From assembly GCF_031979925.1 (NCBI RefSeq), contig NZ_DALZFB010000014.1, forward strand, positions 20,903 through 84,902: 64,000 bases of DNA, read 5' to 3'. Origin of the DNA: Pseudescherichia sp031979925. GTDB taxonomy: Bacteria > Pseudomonadota > Gammaproteobacteria > Enterobacterales > Enterobacteriaceae. The translations under genes were made by a program, and so were the position numbers. Numbering within the stretch: the stretch's first letter is position 1; each line of letters starts with the position of its first letter. This document shows, piece after piece, positions 15,830 to 26,365 of this stretch. The notes beneath the pieces are model-generated. The model was not told where the DNA came from. It worked only from the letters and a program-made list of their open reading frames with translations, and did no database searches.

Positions 15830-16678
15830 ATGAGTCAAACATCGACCTTAAAAGGCCAGTGCATCGCCGAGTTCCTCGGTACCGGGTTGTTGATTTTCTT
15901 CGGGGTTGGCTGTGTTGCGGCGCTGAAGGTGGCAGGTGCCTCCTTCGGCCAGTGGGAGATCAGTATTATCTGGGGTCTGGGCGTGGCGATGGCCATCTAC
16001 CTGACCGCCGGGGTCTCTGGTGCGCATCTCAACCCGGCGGTGACCATTGCCCTGTGGCTGTTCGCCTGCTTCGACGGGCGCAAAGTCGCGCCGTTTATCG
16101 CCTCGCAGTTTGCCGGCGCGTTTTGTGCCGCCGCGCTGGTCTACGGCCTCTACTACAACCTGTTTTATGATTTTGAACAGACGCACCAGATGGTACGCGG
16201 CAGCGTCGAAAGCCTGGATCTCGCCGGGATATTTTCAACCTATCCCAATCCGCACATCAATTTTGTGCAGGCCTTCGCGGTTGAAATGGTGATTACCGCT
16301 ATCCTGATGGGCGTAATCATGGCGCTCGGCGATGACGGCAACGGTATTCCACGCGGCCCGCTGGCTCCGCTGCTGATTGGCCTGCTGATTGCGGTAATTG
16401 GTGCCTCTATGGGGCCGCTGACCGGCTTTGCGATGAACCCAGCGCGTGATATCGGGCCAAAAGCCTTCGCCTGGCTTGCCGGCTGGGGCAACGTCGCCTT
16501 TACCGGCGGCAAAGATATTCCCTACTTCCTGGTGCCGCTGTTCGGACCGGTAGCAGGTGCAGCGCTCGGCGCATTTGGTTATCGTAAGCTGATCGGCCGC
16601 CACCTGCCCTGTGATATCCGCGAGGAAGAAGTGAAAGAGCCAGCTGCCACTGCCGCACAACACAAAGCGTCGCTGTAA
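15830..16678 (+). CDS. glpF: Glycerol uptake facilitator GlpF
   Basis: Aquaglyceroporin channel for facilitated diffusion of glycerol across the inner membrane. 282 residues with six transmembrane segments and the two half-helix NPA-type motifs HLNPAVT (about 66-72) and MNPARD (about 202-207); the second Asp (in NPARD) marks glyceroporins. First gene of glpF-glpK, with glpK 17 bases downstream; glpX follows. GlpR sites upstream indicate induction by glycerol 3-phosphate. Confidence 0.97.
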   Translation: MSQTSTLKGQCIAEFLGTGLLIFFGVGCVAALKVAGASFGQWEISIIWGLGVAMAIYLTAGVSGAHLNPAVTIALWLFACFDGRKVAPFIASQFAGAFCAAALVYGLYYNLFYDFEQTHQMVRGSVESLDLAGIFSTYPNPHINFVQAFAVEMVITAILMGVIMALGDDGNGIPRGPLAPLLIGLLIAVIGASMGPLTGFAMNPARDIGPKAFAWLAGWGNVAFTGGKDIPYFLVPLFGPVAGAALGAFGYRKLIGRHLPCDIREEEVKEPAATAAQHKASL

Positions 16679-16698
16679 TGTGACTACGGGAAAAAATG

Positions 16699-18207
<1,509 letters not shown>

Positions 18208-18218
18208 TCTCTCCCTTA

Positions 18219-18244
18219 GTCCCCTCTCCGCCTGGCGAGGGGAC
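18219..18244. terminator. Hairpin between glpK and glpX
   Basis: GTCCCCTC (18219-18226) pairs with GAGGGGAC (18237-18244) around a 10-base centre. No clear U tract follows, so it may attenuate or protect mRNA within glpFKX rather than end it. Confidence 0.45.
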
Positions 18245-18314
18245 GTTGCTCCCCCCTCTCTGTGTTAAACTTTGCACAATTTCTTTAATGACGTTCTTTA
18301 ACGACGAGTGTGCA

Positions 18315-19325
18315 ATGAAACGAGAGCTTGCTATTGAATTTTCCCGCGTGACGGAAGCGGCTGCGCTGGCCGGTTACAAATGGCTGGGCCGGGGCGATAA
18401 AAACGTTGCCGACGGCGCGGCGGTGAACGCCATGCGCATTGTGCTCAATCAGGTCAACATTGACGGCACCATCGTGATTGGCGAGGGTGAGATCGATGAG
18501 GCACCGATGCTCTATATCGGCGAGCGCGTCGGTACCGGTCAGGGCGACGCGGTAGATATTGCCGTCGATCCTATCGAAGGCACCCGCATGACAGCGATGG
18601 GCCAGGCCAACGCGCTGGCGGTGCTGGCCGTGGGCGACAAGGGTAGCTTCCTGAATGCGCCGGATATGTATATGGAGAAGCTGATTGTCGGCCCTGGCGC
18701 AAAGGGCGCTATCAATCTTAACCTGCCCCTGGAAGAGAACCTGCGTAACGTGGCTGCCGCGCTTGGCAAGCCGCTTAGCGAGCTAACCGTAACCATCCTG
18801 GCGAAGCCGCGCCACGATGCGGTTACCGAACAGATGCAGCAGCTCGGTGTGCGCGTGTTTGCCATTCCGGACGGCGACGTGGCGGCCTCGATTCTGACCT
18901 GCATGCCAGACAGCGAAGTGGACGTGCTCTACGGTATCGGCGGTGCACCGGAGGGCGTGGTCTCCGCCGCCGCCATTCGTGCGTTGGACGGTGACATGCA
19001 GGGTCGCCTGCTGGCACGCCATCACGTGAAGGGCGACAGCGAAGAGAATCGCCGCATCGGCGAGCAGGAGCTGGCGCGCTGTAAAGAGATGGGGATCGAG
19101 GCGGGCAGCGTGCTGCAGCTGGATGACATGGCGCGCAACGATAACGTGATTTTTTCCGCCACCGGCATCACCAAGGGCGATCTGCTCGACGGCATTAGCC
19201 GCAAGGGCAATATGGCCACCACCGAAACCCTGCTGATCCGCGGCAAGTCCCGTACTATCCGCCGGATCCAGTCGATTCATTACCTCGATCGCAAAGATGC
19301 GGACGTGCAGCGCTACATTCTCTAA
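18315..19325 (+). CDS. glpX: Fructose-1,6-bisphosphatase class II
   Basis: Manganese-dependent FBPase II that supports gluconeogenic growth, for example on glycerol. The 336 residues begin MKRELAIEFSRVTEAAA, matching E. coli, so the start is at 18315. The upstream open frame that overlaps glpK is not part of the protein. The inositol-phosphatase-like metal site appears as IGEGEIDEAPM and DPIEGTRM. Third gene of the glycerol group. A hairpin follows. Confidence 0.97.
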   Translation: MKRELAIEFSRVTEAAALAGYKWLGRGDKNVADGAAVNAMRIVLNQVNIDGTIVIGEGEIDEAPMLYIGERVGTGQGDAVDIAVDPIEGTRMTAMGQANALAVLAVGDKGSFLNAPDMYMEKLIVGPGAKGAINLNLPLEENLRNVAAALGKPLSELTVTILAKPRHDAVTEQMQQLGVRVFAIPDGDVAASILTCMPDSEVDVLYGIGGAPEGVVSAAAIRALDGDMQGRLLARHHVKGDSEENRRIGEQELARCKEMGIEAGSVLQLDDMARNDNVIFSATGITKGDLLDGISRKGNMATTETLLIRGKSRTIRRIQSIHYLDRKDADVQRYIL

Positions 19326-19345
19326 GGTCATTTGATCAATCGAGC

Positions 19346-19369
19346 TTTCCGGCCCGCCTGGGCTGGAAA
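19346..19369 (+). terminator. Hairpin after glpX
   Basis: TTTCCGGCCC pairs with GGGCTGGAAA (one G-T pair) around a 4-base loop, 20 bases past the glpX stop. It is a probable terminator of glpFKX, although the downstream U tract is poor. Confidence 0.6.
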
Positions 19370-19418
19370 AGTTCGCTTTAAGCGACGAAGATAAGGCTAT
19401 ACAGAACAGGAGACGATC

Positions 19419-20165
19419 ATGGCGGATTGGATTACAGGAAAAGTTACGAAGGTAGAATTTTGGACCGACGCGCTCTTTAGCCTCACCGTTCATGCTCCCA
19501 TCCACCCCTTCAAAGCGGGCCAGTTTGCCAAGCTGGGCCTGGAGATTGACGGCGAGCGCGTGCAGCGCGCCTACTCCTACGTTAACGCTCCCAGCGATCC
19601 TAATCTTGAGTTTTATCTGGTCACCGTGCCGGACGGCAAGCTTAGCCCACGCCTTGCGGCGTTGAAGCCGGGCGATGAGGTGCTGATCGTGAGCGAGGCC
19701 GCCGGGTTCTTTGTGCTGGAGGAGATCCCCGAGTGCGAAACGCTGTGGATGCTGGCAACCGGGACGGCCATCGGCCCCTACCTCTCAATTCTGCAGGAGG
19801 GTAAGGACCTGGAGCGCTTTAAAAACCTGGTGCTGGTTCATGCCGCACGCTATGCCGAGGATCTCAGCTATCTACCGCTGATGCTGGAGCTGCAAAAACG
19901 CTACGAGGGTAAACTGCGCATTCAGACGGTAGTCAGCCGCGAAACGGTAGCCGGTTCGCTGCATGGACGCGTACCGGCGCTGATTGATAGCGGTGAGCTG
20001 GAGAGTGCCGTCGGACTGACGATGCGGGCAGAGGACAGCCATGTGATGCTGTGCGGGAATCCGCAGATGGTACGTGATACTCAGCAGCTGCTGAAAGAGA
20101 CCCGGCAGATGGCTAAACACCTGCGCCGTCGTCCGGGCCATATGACCGCTGAGCACTATTGGTAA
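19419..20165 (+). CDS. fpr: Ferredoxin/flavodoxin-NADP+ reductase
   Basis: FAD enzyme that moves electrons between NADPH and flavodoxin or ferredoxin. It supplies reductive activation of radical enzymes and is part of the SoxRS response in E. coli. 248 residues. The FAD-binding RAYSYVNAPSD is near residues 50-60, the NADP-binding ATGTAIGPYLSIL near 113-125, and a C-terminal aromatic residue (HYW end) stacks on the flavin. Separate leader after glpX. Confidence 0.96.
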   Translation: MADWITGKVTKVEFWTDALFSLTVHAPIHPFKAGQFAKLGLEIDGERVQRAYSYVNAPSDPNLEFYLVTVPDGKLSPRLAALKPGDEVLIVSEAAGFFVLEEIPECETLWMLATGTAIGPYLSILQEGKDLERFKNLVLVHAARYAEDLSYLPLMLELQKRYEGKLRIQTVVSRETVAGSLHGRVPALIDSGELESAVGLTMRAEDSHVMLCGNPQMVRDTQQLLKETRQMAKHLRRRPGHMTAEHYW

Positions 20166-20181
20166 TTAACGGGTCTGGTAA

Positions 20182-20601
20182 CTAACGGAACTTAACGTCC
20201 AGCGTCGTTTTACCAAACTTGTTTTCGCCCGGCGTGCCAAGAAACGCGCCGAGGTCGACCAGCAGCATGACCAGAATCAGCGTTGGGATAAAGCGCCCTA
20301 CCGCCCACGTCCAGACGCCACCTAACACATCCCAACGTCCGGCCAGCAGCATCCACGCCAGGATCAGCAGCAAGGCCCAATAGCCTGATTTACCGCGATC
20401 GTGCAGCCGTTTTACCACTACGCAGGTGGTTGGCCAGAGCAGGCTCACCAGCGCAAAGGCTGCCAGCTGCAGATCCACCAGCCCGCTTCCCGCCAGCGAA
20501 AAGAGTGCCACCATCGACAACGCCCAGAGCGCTATCCAAATCCAGAAGTCACGGCGTCCAATACGCCCTTTAAATGAGAATAACCACTGCTGTATGGTCA
20601 T
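20182..20601 (-). CDS. yiiR: DUF805 family inner-membrane protein YiiR
   Basis: 139-residue membrane protein of unknown function, at the E. coli yiiR position after fpr. The DUF805 hallmark is the N-terminal FSFKGRIGRRDFWIW (about residues 8-22). About four hydrophobic helices follow, with VKRLHDRGKSGYW between helices two and three. It converges with fpr and diverges from yiiQ. Confidence 0.9.
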   Translation of the reverse strand: MTIQQWLFSFKGRIGRRDFWIWIALWALSMVALFSLAGSGLVDLQLAAFALVSLLWPTTCVVVKRLHDRGKSGYWALLLILAWMLLAGRWDVLGGVWTWAVGRFIPTLILVMLLVDLGAFLGTPGENKFGKTTLDVKFR

Positions 20602-20711
20602 GTAAGGTTCCTTATAATCGTAGTGCTGCGTAGTTTACCTTACTCGGCTCAGCTTTTGACAAGCCAGACGGTTATCGTTTTAATCGGGATAGCTAAACAG
20701 AGGGAGAGATC

Positions 20712-21299
20712 ATGAAAAAATGGAGCGTATTACTGACATGGCTAATGTTTTGTCTGCCTGCGCTGGCGGTAGAGGTTCCCCTTGCTGCCACGGCCCCCTA
20801 TCTGCTGGCAGGCGCGCCAACCTTCGATCAGTCCATTAGCCAGTTCCGCGAGAAGTTTAACGCCGATAACCCTGGGCTGGCGCTAAACGAGTTTCGCGCC
20901 ATTGAATCACGCAACGACCGCGCCAATCTGACCCGGGCCGCCAGCAAAATCAACGAGTCGCTTTACGCCTCCACGGCCCTTGAGCGCGGCACGCTAAAGA
21001 TTAAGTCGATGCAGATCACCTGGCTGCCCGTTCAGGGACCCGAGCAGAAGGCGTCAAAAGCTAAAGCGCTGGAGTATATGGCCGCAGTGTTACGCGCCTT
21101 TTCACCCCAGCTATCCAAAGCCAACAGCCTGCAAAAAGTGCAAAAGCTGCTGAACAGAGGCAAAGGCAAAGCCTGGTATGCCGAGACGGAAGGCGCGCTG
21201 CGCTATGTTGCAGCAGATAACGGCGAAAAAGGGCTGACCTTCGCTGTTGAACCGATTAAGCTGACGCTATCTGATAGTGCTGAAGGTAACAATAAATGA
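20712..21299 (+). CDS. yiiQ: DUF1454 family periplasmic protein YiiQ
   Basis: A 195-residue protein with a clear Sec signal peptide (MKKWSVLLTWLMFCLPALA, about 1-19), so exported to the periplasm. The rest fits the DUF1454 family, which is restricted to enterobacteria and has no known function. The neighbours yiiR and tpiA match E. coli. Confidence 0.9.
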   Translation: MKKWSVLLTWLMFCLPALAVEVPLAATAPYLLAGAPTFDQSISQFREKFNADNPGLALNEFRAIESRNDRANLTRAASKINESLYASTALERGTLKIKSMQITWLPVQGPEQKASKAKALEYMAAVLRAFSPQLSKANSLQKVQKLLNRGKGKAWYAETEGALRYVAADNGEKGLTFAVEPIKLTLSDSAEGNNK

Positions 21300-21408
21300 T
21301 AAAAAGCAAAGCCTTTGCAGGGATGAATCTCTATACTGTTTGACAACCATGCTGCCTGTAAACGGCAGCCATATTCCTTGATTCGCTGACAAAGCGTGGA
21401 GAATAAAA

Positions 21409-22176
21409 ATGCGACATCCTTTAGTGATGGGTAACTGGAAACTGAACGGCAGCCGCCAGATGGTAAACGAGCTGGTAGCTAACCTGCGTAAAGAGCTGGC
21501 TGGCGTCACCGGCTGCGGCGTAGCAATCGCGCCGCCGGCAATGTATCTGGATCTGGCGAAACAGGCCGCAGCGGGCAGCCACATTATCCTCGGCGCGCAG
21601 AACGTTGACGTGAACCTCTCCGGCGCATTTACCGGTGAAACATCCGCGGAGATGCTGAAAGACGTTGGCGCGCAGTACATCATTATCGGCCACTCTGAGC
21701 GTCGCACCTACCACGCCGAGTCTGACGAGCTGATCGCGAAAAAATTCGCCGTGCTGAAAGAGCAGGGTCTGATCCCGGTTCTGTGTATCGGTGAAACCGA
21801 AGCAGAAAACGAAGCAGGCAAAACCGAAGAAGTATGCGCACGCCAGATCGACGCCGTACTGAAAACCCAGGGCGCAGCCGCGTTCGAAGGCGTTGTAATC
21901 GCCTATGAACCGGTATGGGCCATCGGTACCGGCAAGTCAGCGACCCCGGCGCAGGCGCAGGCGGTGCATAAATTTATCCGTGACCACATTGCAAAAGCTG
22001 ACGCGAAAGTGGCTGAGCAAGTGATCATCCAGTACGGTGGCTCGGTTAATGCCTCTAACGCGGCTGAACTGTTCACCCAGCCGGATATCGACGGCGCGCT
22101 GGTTGGCGGTGCTTCCCTGAAAGCTGACGCGTTCGCCGTGATTGTGAAGGCAGCGGAAGCGGCTAAGCAGGCGTAA
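21409..22176 (+). CDS. tpiA: Triosephosphate isomerase
   Basis: Interconverts dihydroxyacetone phosphate and glyceraldehyde 3-phosphate. 255 residues, with the catalytic set visible: Asn/Lys in NWKLNG (11-16), His in IIGHSERR (about 93-100) and Glu in AYEPVWAIGTG (about 165-175), the last preceding the phosphate-gripping loop. Own promoter region after yiiQ, and a strong hairpin after the stop. Confidence 0.98.
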   Translation: MRHPLVMGNWKLNGSRQMVNELVANLRKELAGVTGCGVAIAPPAMYLDLAKQAAAGSHIILGAQNVDVNLSGAFTGETSAEMLKDVGAQYIIIGHSERRTYHAESDELIAKKFAVLKEQGLIPVLCIGETEAENEAGKTEEVCARQIDAVLKTQGAAAFEGVVIAYEPVWAIGTGKSATPAQAQAVHKFIRDHIAKADAKVAEQVIIQYGGSVNASNAAELFTQPDIDGALVGGASLKADAFAVIVKAAEAAKQA

Positions 22177-22184
22177 TCCTGCAG

Positions 22185-22209
22185 TGACGGGGGATCTTCT
22201 CCCCCGTCA
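22185..22209 (+). terminator. tpiA terminator
   Basis: TGACGGGGG pairs perfectly with CCCCCGTCA around a 7-base loop, 9 bases after the stop. It lies between converging genes. Confidence 0.75.
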
Positions 22210-22224
22210 TACTCTCGTTCTGCA

Positions 22225-23697
22225 TTACCAGTATCCTAACCAGTGCCACCAGAAGGCACCGGTAACGCCCCAAATCAGCAGGTTGATCACCGACATCACC
22301 AGCCCCGTTTTCCACCACTCCGCAAGCGTAACGTAGCCGGAACCAAAAATAATGGGTGCCGTGCCCGTTCCATAGTGCGTCAGCGACATCATCAGCGACG
22401 AAGAAAAACCGAGCATTAAACCAAGCAGCGCAGGCGGCGCGCCCAATCCCAGCCCCGCAGCAAAGAAAGCGGCAAACATGGCGGTAATATGCGCGGTGGT
22501 GCTGGCGAAAAAGTAGTGAGAATAGAGGTAGATAAGGATCAGAAGCAGCGTCGCGATGCTCCAGTGCAGGCCTAAGTGACTGATAGCGCTGCCAACGCTC
22601 GTCGCCAGCCAGCTCACAAGCCCCAGCTTGCTCAGAAACTCTGCCATCATAACCAATGCGGCGAACCAAACGATGGTATCCCAGGCCCCGCGGCACTTAA
22701 GAATATCCTCCCAGCTTAATACCCCAGTGAGTAAAAGAATGGACAGGCCGATTAGCGCTGCGCTGGTTGGGTTCACGCTCCAGCTGCTCCCCATTATCAT
22801 GGCTGGCACATCAGCCCACAGGCAAAGCAGTAAAATGAAGACCGCCAGGGTAATCTTCTCGGCGAGGGATAGGGGACCAAGCGCATCCAGCTTTTGCCGG
22901 GCAAAACGTGGCGCGTCTGGCGTGCGCGTTATCGCAGGCGGATAGATCCACCAGATAACGATCGGCATGACAATTAGCGATATGACTGCCGGAAGCAGGG
23001 CGGCGATGGCCCACATCCCCCAGGTCATATTCAGTACGCCATCGCTACCTTTGGTTAAAAAGCTAACAATCAACGGGTTTGGCGCAGTTGCAGTGATGAA
23101 CATCGCAGACGTGATGGGGTTAATGTTGTAATTCACCAACGCCAGATAACGCCCCGTCGAGCCGTTTTCACTGTCGCCGGGCTGAGAGCCAAGGCTCTCT
23201 GCAATTGCCCGCATAACAGGATGGATAATGCCGCCGCCGCGTGCAGTATTGCTTGGCGTCACCGGTGCAATCAGCGTTTCCGCCAGGGTTAAGGCCCAGG
23301 CGATCCCCATTGTCCGCTTGCCAAACAAGGCAATAAATCCGTAGCCGATACGCGCTCCCAGACCCGTTTTAAGCAAACTTTGCGAAAGCATAATCGACAG
23401 GCCAATCAGCCAGATCAGTTGGTTAGAGAAGCCGCTCAGCGCATCGCTAAGCGCCGCCGCAGGTTTACCGGGGTGGGTCACGCCGGTCATCGCCACCAGC
23501 ATAATCGCCACTATGGCAATAGCGCCAATGGGCATGGCTTTACCGATGATCGCCGCAATGGTACCGATAAACAGCGCCAGCAGCTGCCACGCCGCAGGCG
23601 TCACATCGGCAGGTACAGGAATAACAAACGAGATGGTCAGAGTGATAGCAATAGCAATGATGGCGGGCCAACATCGTACCGGGGTTAAATTGTCCAT
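22225..23697 (-). CDS. DASS-family anion permease (CitT/TtdT-like dicarboxylate or tricarboxylate transporter)
   Basis: 490-residue inner-membrane protein with about 12 hydrophobic segments. The divalent anion:sodium symporter family is shown by the paired SNT-like loops (APVTPSNTARGGGIIHPV, near residues 145-162) and by the second-half STTAHITAMFAAF and HYGTGTAPIIFGSGY. The anti-porter subgroup (CitT, TtdT, plant DiT1-like) looks closest, so exchange of citrate, tartrate or C4-dicarboxylates is plausible. The substrate cannot be read from the sequence. It lies after tpiA where E. coli has cdh, beside a second permease with the same orientation. Confidence 0.85.
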   Translation of the reverse strand: MDNLTPVRCWPAIIAIAITLTISFVIPVPADVTPAAWQLLALFIGTIAAIIGKAMPIGAIAIVAIMLVAMTGVTHPGKPAAALSDALSGFSNQLIWLIGLSIMLSQSLLKTGLGARIGYGFIALFGKRTMGIAWALTLAETLIAPVTPSNTARGGGIIHPVMRAIAESLGSQPGDSENGSTGRYLALVNYNINPITSAMFITATAPNPLIVSFLTKGSDGVLNMTWGMWAIAALLPAVISLIVMPIVIWWIYPPAITRTPDAPRFARQKLDALGPLSLAEKITLAVFILLLCLWADVPAMIMGSSWSVNPTSAALIGLSILLLTGVLSWEDILKCRGAWDTIVWFAALVMMAEFLSKLGLVSWLATSVGSAISHLGLHWSIATLLLILIYLYSHYFFASTTAHITAMFAAFFAAGLGLGAPPALLGLMLGFSSSLMMSLTHYGTGTAPIIFGSGYVTLAEWWKTGLVMSVINLLIWGVTGAFWWHWLGYW

Positions 23698-23822
23698 AAA
23701 TCCATCCTTGAATGTTCAGCGCGCAGATGCGCGCCGTGGTATTAACCAGCATCACCAAGGATAAATCCCTCTATTACCTCACAAAATTTAAGGATTAAGA
23801 GACCGACTTTCGCAGAAGAGGA

Positions 23823-25127
23823 TTAGAGTTTTCCCAATACCTGATACCACAGATAATCCAGCGGCAGCAGCACCAGATACGTTGCCACCGCCAGCGCCAG
23901 ACAGAGCAGCATCCCCGCCCGTGCAGGCACCTTGCCTAACGCCATCGCCACCACGATGGGCGAGGCCTGGTACGGCAGCAGCGGCGTTGAATACCCCAGC
24001 ACCTGAATCATAATCACCGACAGTAGCGGGAACCCGGTAGCATCAGAAAAGCTCTGGGCCAGGGTGGTATAGAGTGCCGGAACACCGTTGGCGGTCATAA
24101 TAAAGTTAAGCGCGGTGGTAATCCCGGTCAGGGCCAGGAAGCTGGTAAATGGGTTTTGTGGATCGAGCGGCATTATATGCAACAGCGCGTCGCCTACGGC
24201 GCGGCCAATGCCGGTTTGCGTCACCGTGATCGCCAGGCCTAAAATCCCCGCCACGTAGATACAGGTCCGGATGTTCACCCCTTTGGAGAACTCCTCCCCG
24301 TTAATAAAGCCGATACGCGGCAGTAGCGTGACGCAGGCCGCCGCCAGCCCGGTCCAGGCCGGGCCAATGCCATGCCAGCTCTCTGTCACCCACAGGATAA
24401 GTACGACTGCCAGCATCCAGGCAAGCCGCTTCTCATCTCGGCTCATTGGCGTAACAGGTTCGAGATCGCGTGCCGCGTGGGGTTTGCCAGGAAAGAGCCA
24501 GCAGATGAGCGCAATCAGGATCAGCCCCTTCAACATGCCCAGCACCGGGGTGTGCAGCAGCAGATAGGGCACATAGTTGAGATGGATACCAAAGGCCCCT
24601 TCCGCCGCGCCGCTCATCACCAGGTTCGGCACGTTAGCCGGCAGGATGGTAGCAGAGAGCTGAAAAGTACCAAAACCCACCGCCAGCGCCAGGCCAAACC
24701 ACGCCCGTGACCCCTCGTGGATCCCGGCGCGCGCCGCCATCGCGGCAACAATGGGCATCAGCAGGGCGATGCGTCCCATGTTCGACGGCATGACAAAGGC
24801 CAGGGCGTAGCTCAGCAGCACGACGCTACCCACCATCAGCAGCCACGAATCAGTCAGTTTCGCCGAGATCGCCCTCGCCGCCCGGTCCGCCAACCCGGTT
24901 TTGCGGATCGCCACGCCCAGCACGAAGCCGCTAAAGACCAGCCAAAACGCCGACGAGGCAAAGCCGCCGAAGATAACCTCCGCCGGTGCGATTTTGGCTA
25001 CCATCGCGGCGGCAAAGAAGAGTAACGCGGTAATAAATTCCGGCAGCAGAGAGGCAGCCCACAGCACGATGGTGATGCCGATAATCAGCGAGGGAAGGAA
25101 CAGAGGGTGCGTTAACCAGAGTGACAT
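23823..25127 (-). CDS. SLC13/DASS-like permease
   Basis: 434-residue polytopic inner-membrane protein with about 11-12 hydrophobic segments. Motifs such as YALAFVMPSNMGRIALLMPIV, ILPANVPNLVMSGAAEG and NFIMTANGVPALYTTLA are the repeated re-entrant loops of SLC13-type carboxylate or sulfate transporters. It is clearly divergent from the neighbour at 22225 and is not a recent tandem copy. A 125-base gap separates them, enough for a separate promoter. Sulfate as substrate would fit the adjoining sbp gene, but that is only contextual. Confidence 0.8.
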   Translation of the reverse strand: MSLWLTHPLFLPSLIIGITIVLWAASLLPEFITALLFFAAAMVAKIAPAEVIFGGFASSAFWLVFSGFVLGVAIRKTGLADRAARAISAKLTDSWLLMVGSVVLLSYALAFVMPSNMGRIALLMPIVAAMAARAGIHEGSRAWFGLALAVGFGTFQLSATILPANVPNLVMSGAAEGAFGIHLNYVPYLLLHTPVLGMLKGLILIALICWLFPGKPHAARDLEPVTPMSRDEKRLAWMLAVVLILWVTESWHGIGPAWTGLAAACVTLLPRIGFINGEEFSKGVNIRTCIYVAGILGLAITVTQTGIGRAVGDALLHIMPLDPQNPFTSFLALTGITTALNFIMTANGVPALYTTLAQSFSDATGFPLLSVIMIQVLGYSTPLLPYQASPIVVAMALGKVPARAGMLLCLALAVATYLVLLPLDYLWYQVLGKL

Positions 25128-25207
25128 GCCTGTCTCCTGCTATTTTTTCACCGAGTCTACGGCGGCAGGCAGGTTCAGTAAACGCCATTAATAGTGGGGC
25201 AAAAAAA

Positions 25208-25225
25208 ACGGCCCCACAGGGCCGT
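25208..25225 (-). terminator. sbp terminator
   Basis: On the minus strand ACGGCCC pairs with GGGCCGT and a run of T follows (A run at 25201-25208), directly past the sbp stop. Confidence 0.88.
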
Positions 25226-25230
25226 TAGTC

Positions 25231-26220
25231 TTAACGCTTGCTGATTTGGTCGAAGGTGCCACCGTTAGAGAAGTGGTCTTTCTGAGCTTTTGTCCAGCCG
25301 CCAAACTCATCATCAATAGTGAACAGCTTAAGTTTCGGGAACTCGCTGTCATATTTCTTTGCCACGTCCGGGTTACGCGGGCGGTAGAAGTTTTTCGCCG
25401 CAATCTCCTGCCCTTCCGGGGAGTAGAGATACTTCAGATAGGCTTCGGCTACGGATTTGGTCTCTTTTTTATCAACCACTTTGTCAACCACGGAGACGGT
25501 CGGCTCGGCGAGAATAGATTCGCTTGGGGTGACAATTTCAAACTTGTCTTTGCCCAGCTCGTTGGTGGCCAGCAGCGCCTCGTTCTCCCAGGCGATCAAC
25601 ACGTCACCGATGCCGCGCTCAACGAAGGTATTGGTCGCCCCACGTGCGCCGGAGTCCAGCACTTCCACGTTCTTGAACAGCGATTTCACGAACTCCTGCG
25701 CTTTAGCCTGGTCATTGTTGTTGTGGTGCAGAGCATAACCCCACGCCGCCAGGTAGTTCCAGCGTGCACCGCCGGAACTTTTCGGGTTCGGCGTGATCAC
25801 CGAGACGCCCGGCTTAATCAGATCGTTCCAGTCGTGGATCTGTTTTGGGTTGCCTTTACGCACCAGGAAAACGATGGTGGAGGTATAGGGCGCGGAGTTA
25901 TCCGGCAGACGTTTGATCCAGTTTTTATCAATGCGTCCACGCTCGGCAATGGCGTCAACGTCATAGGCCAGCGCCAGGGTCACCACGTCGGCTTCAATAC
26001 CGTTGATGACGGAGGTAGCCTGTTTGCCTGAGCCGCCGTGCGACTGGCGAACAGTCACGTTATCACCGGTCTCCTGCTTCCAGTGTGCGCTAAATGCTTT
26101 GTTGTACTGCTCGTACAGCTCACGCGTTGGATCGTAAGAGACGTTTAAAAGCTGAATGTCCTTTGCCAGAACGCTGCCGGAGGCCAGCAGCAAAGTTAAC
26201 CCTACACCCCATTTGTTCAT
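25231..26220 (-). CDS. sbp: Periplasmic sulfate-binding protein
   Basis: Captures sulfate (and thiosulfate) for the CysTWA ABC importer. 329 residues with a signal peptide (MNKWGVGLTLLLASGSVLA). The mature type-2 binding-protein fold includes the anion-binding segments LNVSYDPTRELY, SHGGSGKQ and PNPKSSGGARWN. Gene position before pfkA matches E. coli. CysB control is expected from the family; I did not define a site. Confidence 0.96.
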   Translation of the reverse strand: MNKWGVGLTLLLASGSVLAKDIQLLNVSYDPTRELYEQYNKAFSAHWKQETGDNVTVRQSHGGSGKQATSVINGIEADVVTLALAYDVDAIAERGRIDKNWIKRLPDNSAPYTSTIVFLVRKGNPKQIHDWNDLIKPGVSVITPNPKSSGGARWNYLAAWGYALHHNNNDQAKAQEFVKSLFKNVEVLDSGARGATNTFVERGIGDVLIAWENEALLATNELGKDKFEIVTPSESILAEPTVSVVDKVVDKKETKSVAEAYLKYLYSPEGQEIAAKNFYRPRNPDVAKKYDSEFPKLKLFTIDDEFGGWTKAQKDHFSNGGTFDQISKR

Positions 26221-26333
26221 CGCTCACTCTCTTATGTTGAGTTGTGTTGTGATGGAGTCAGCGTGCCAGAAAGCGAATGAATGATTAAAGAATAAAAAAA
26301 GATTGGCTATAACGTAGGGGAATAAAGCGAGCG

Positions 26334-26355
26334 TCCCTCCCCGGTTGGGGAGGGA
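26334..26355 (-). terminator. pfkA terminator
   Basis: TCCCTCCCC and GGGGAGGGA form a perfect 9-bp stem with a 4-base loop, 10 bases beyond the pfkA stop on the minus strand. The U tract is weak. Confidence 0.65.
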
Positions 26356-26365
26356 GCATAGTGAA

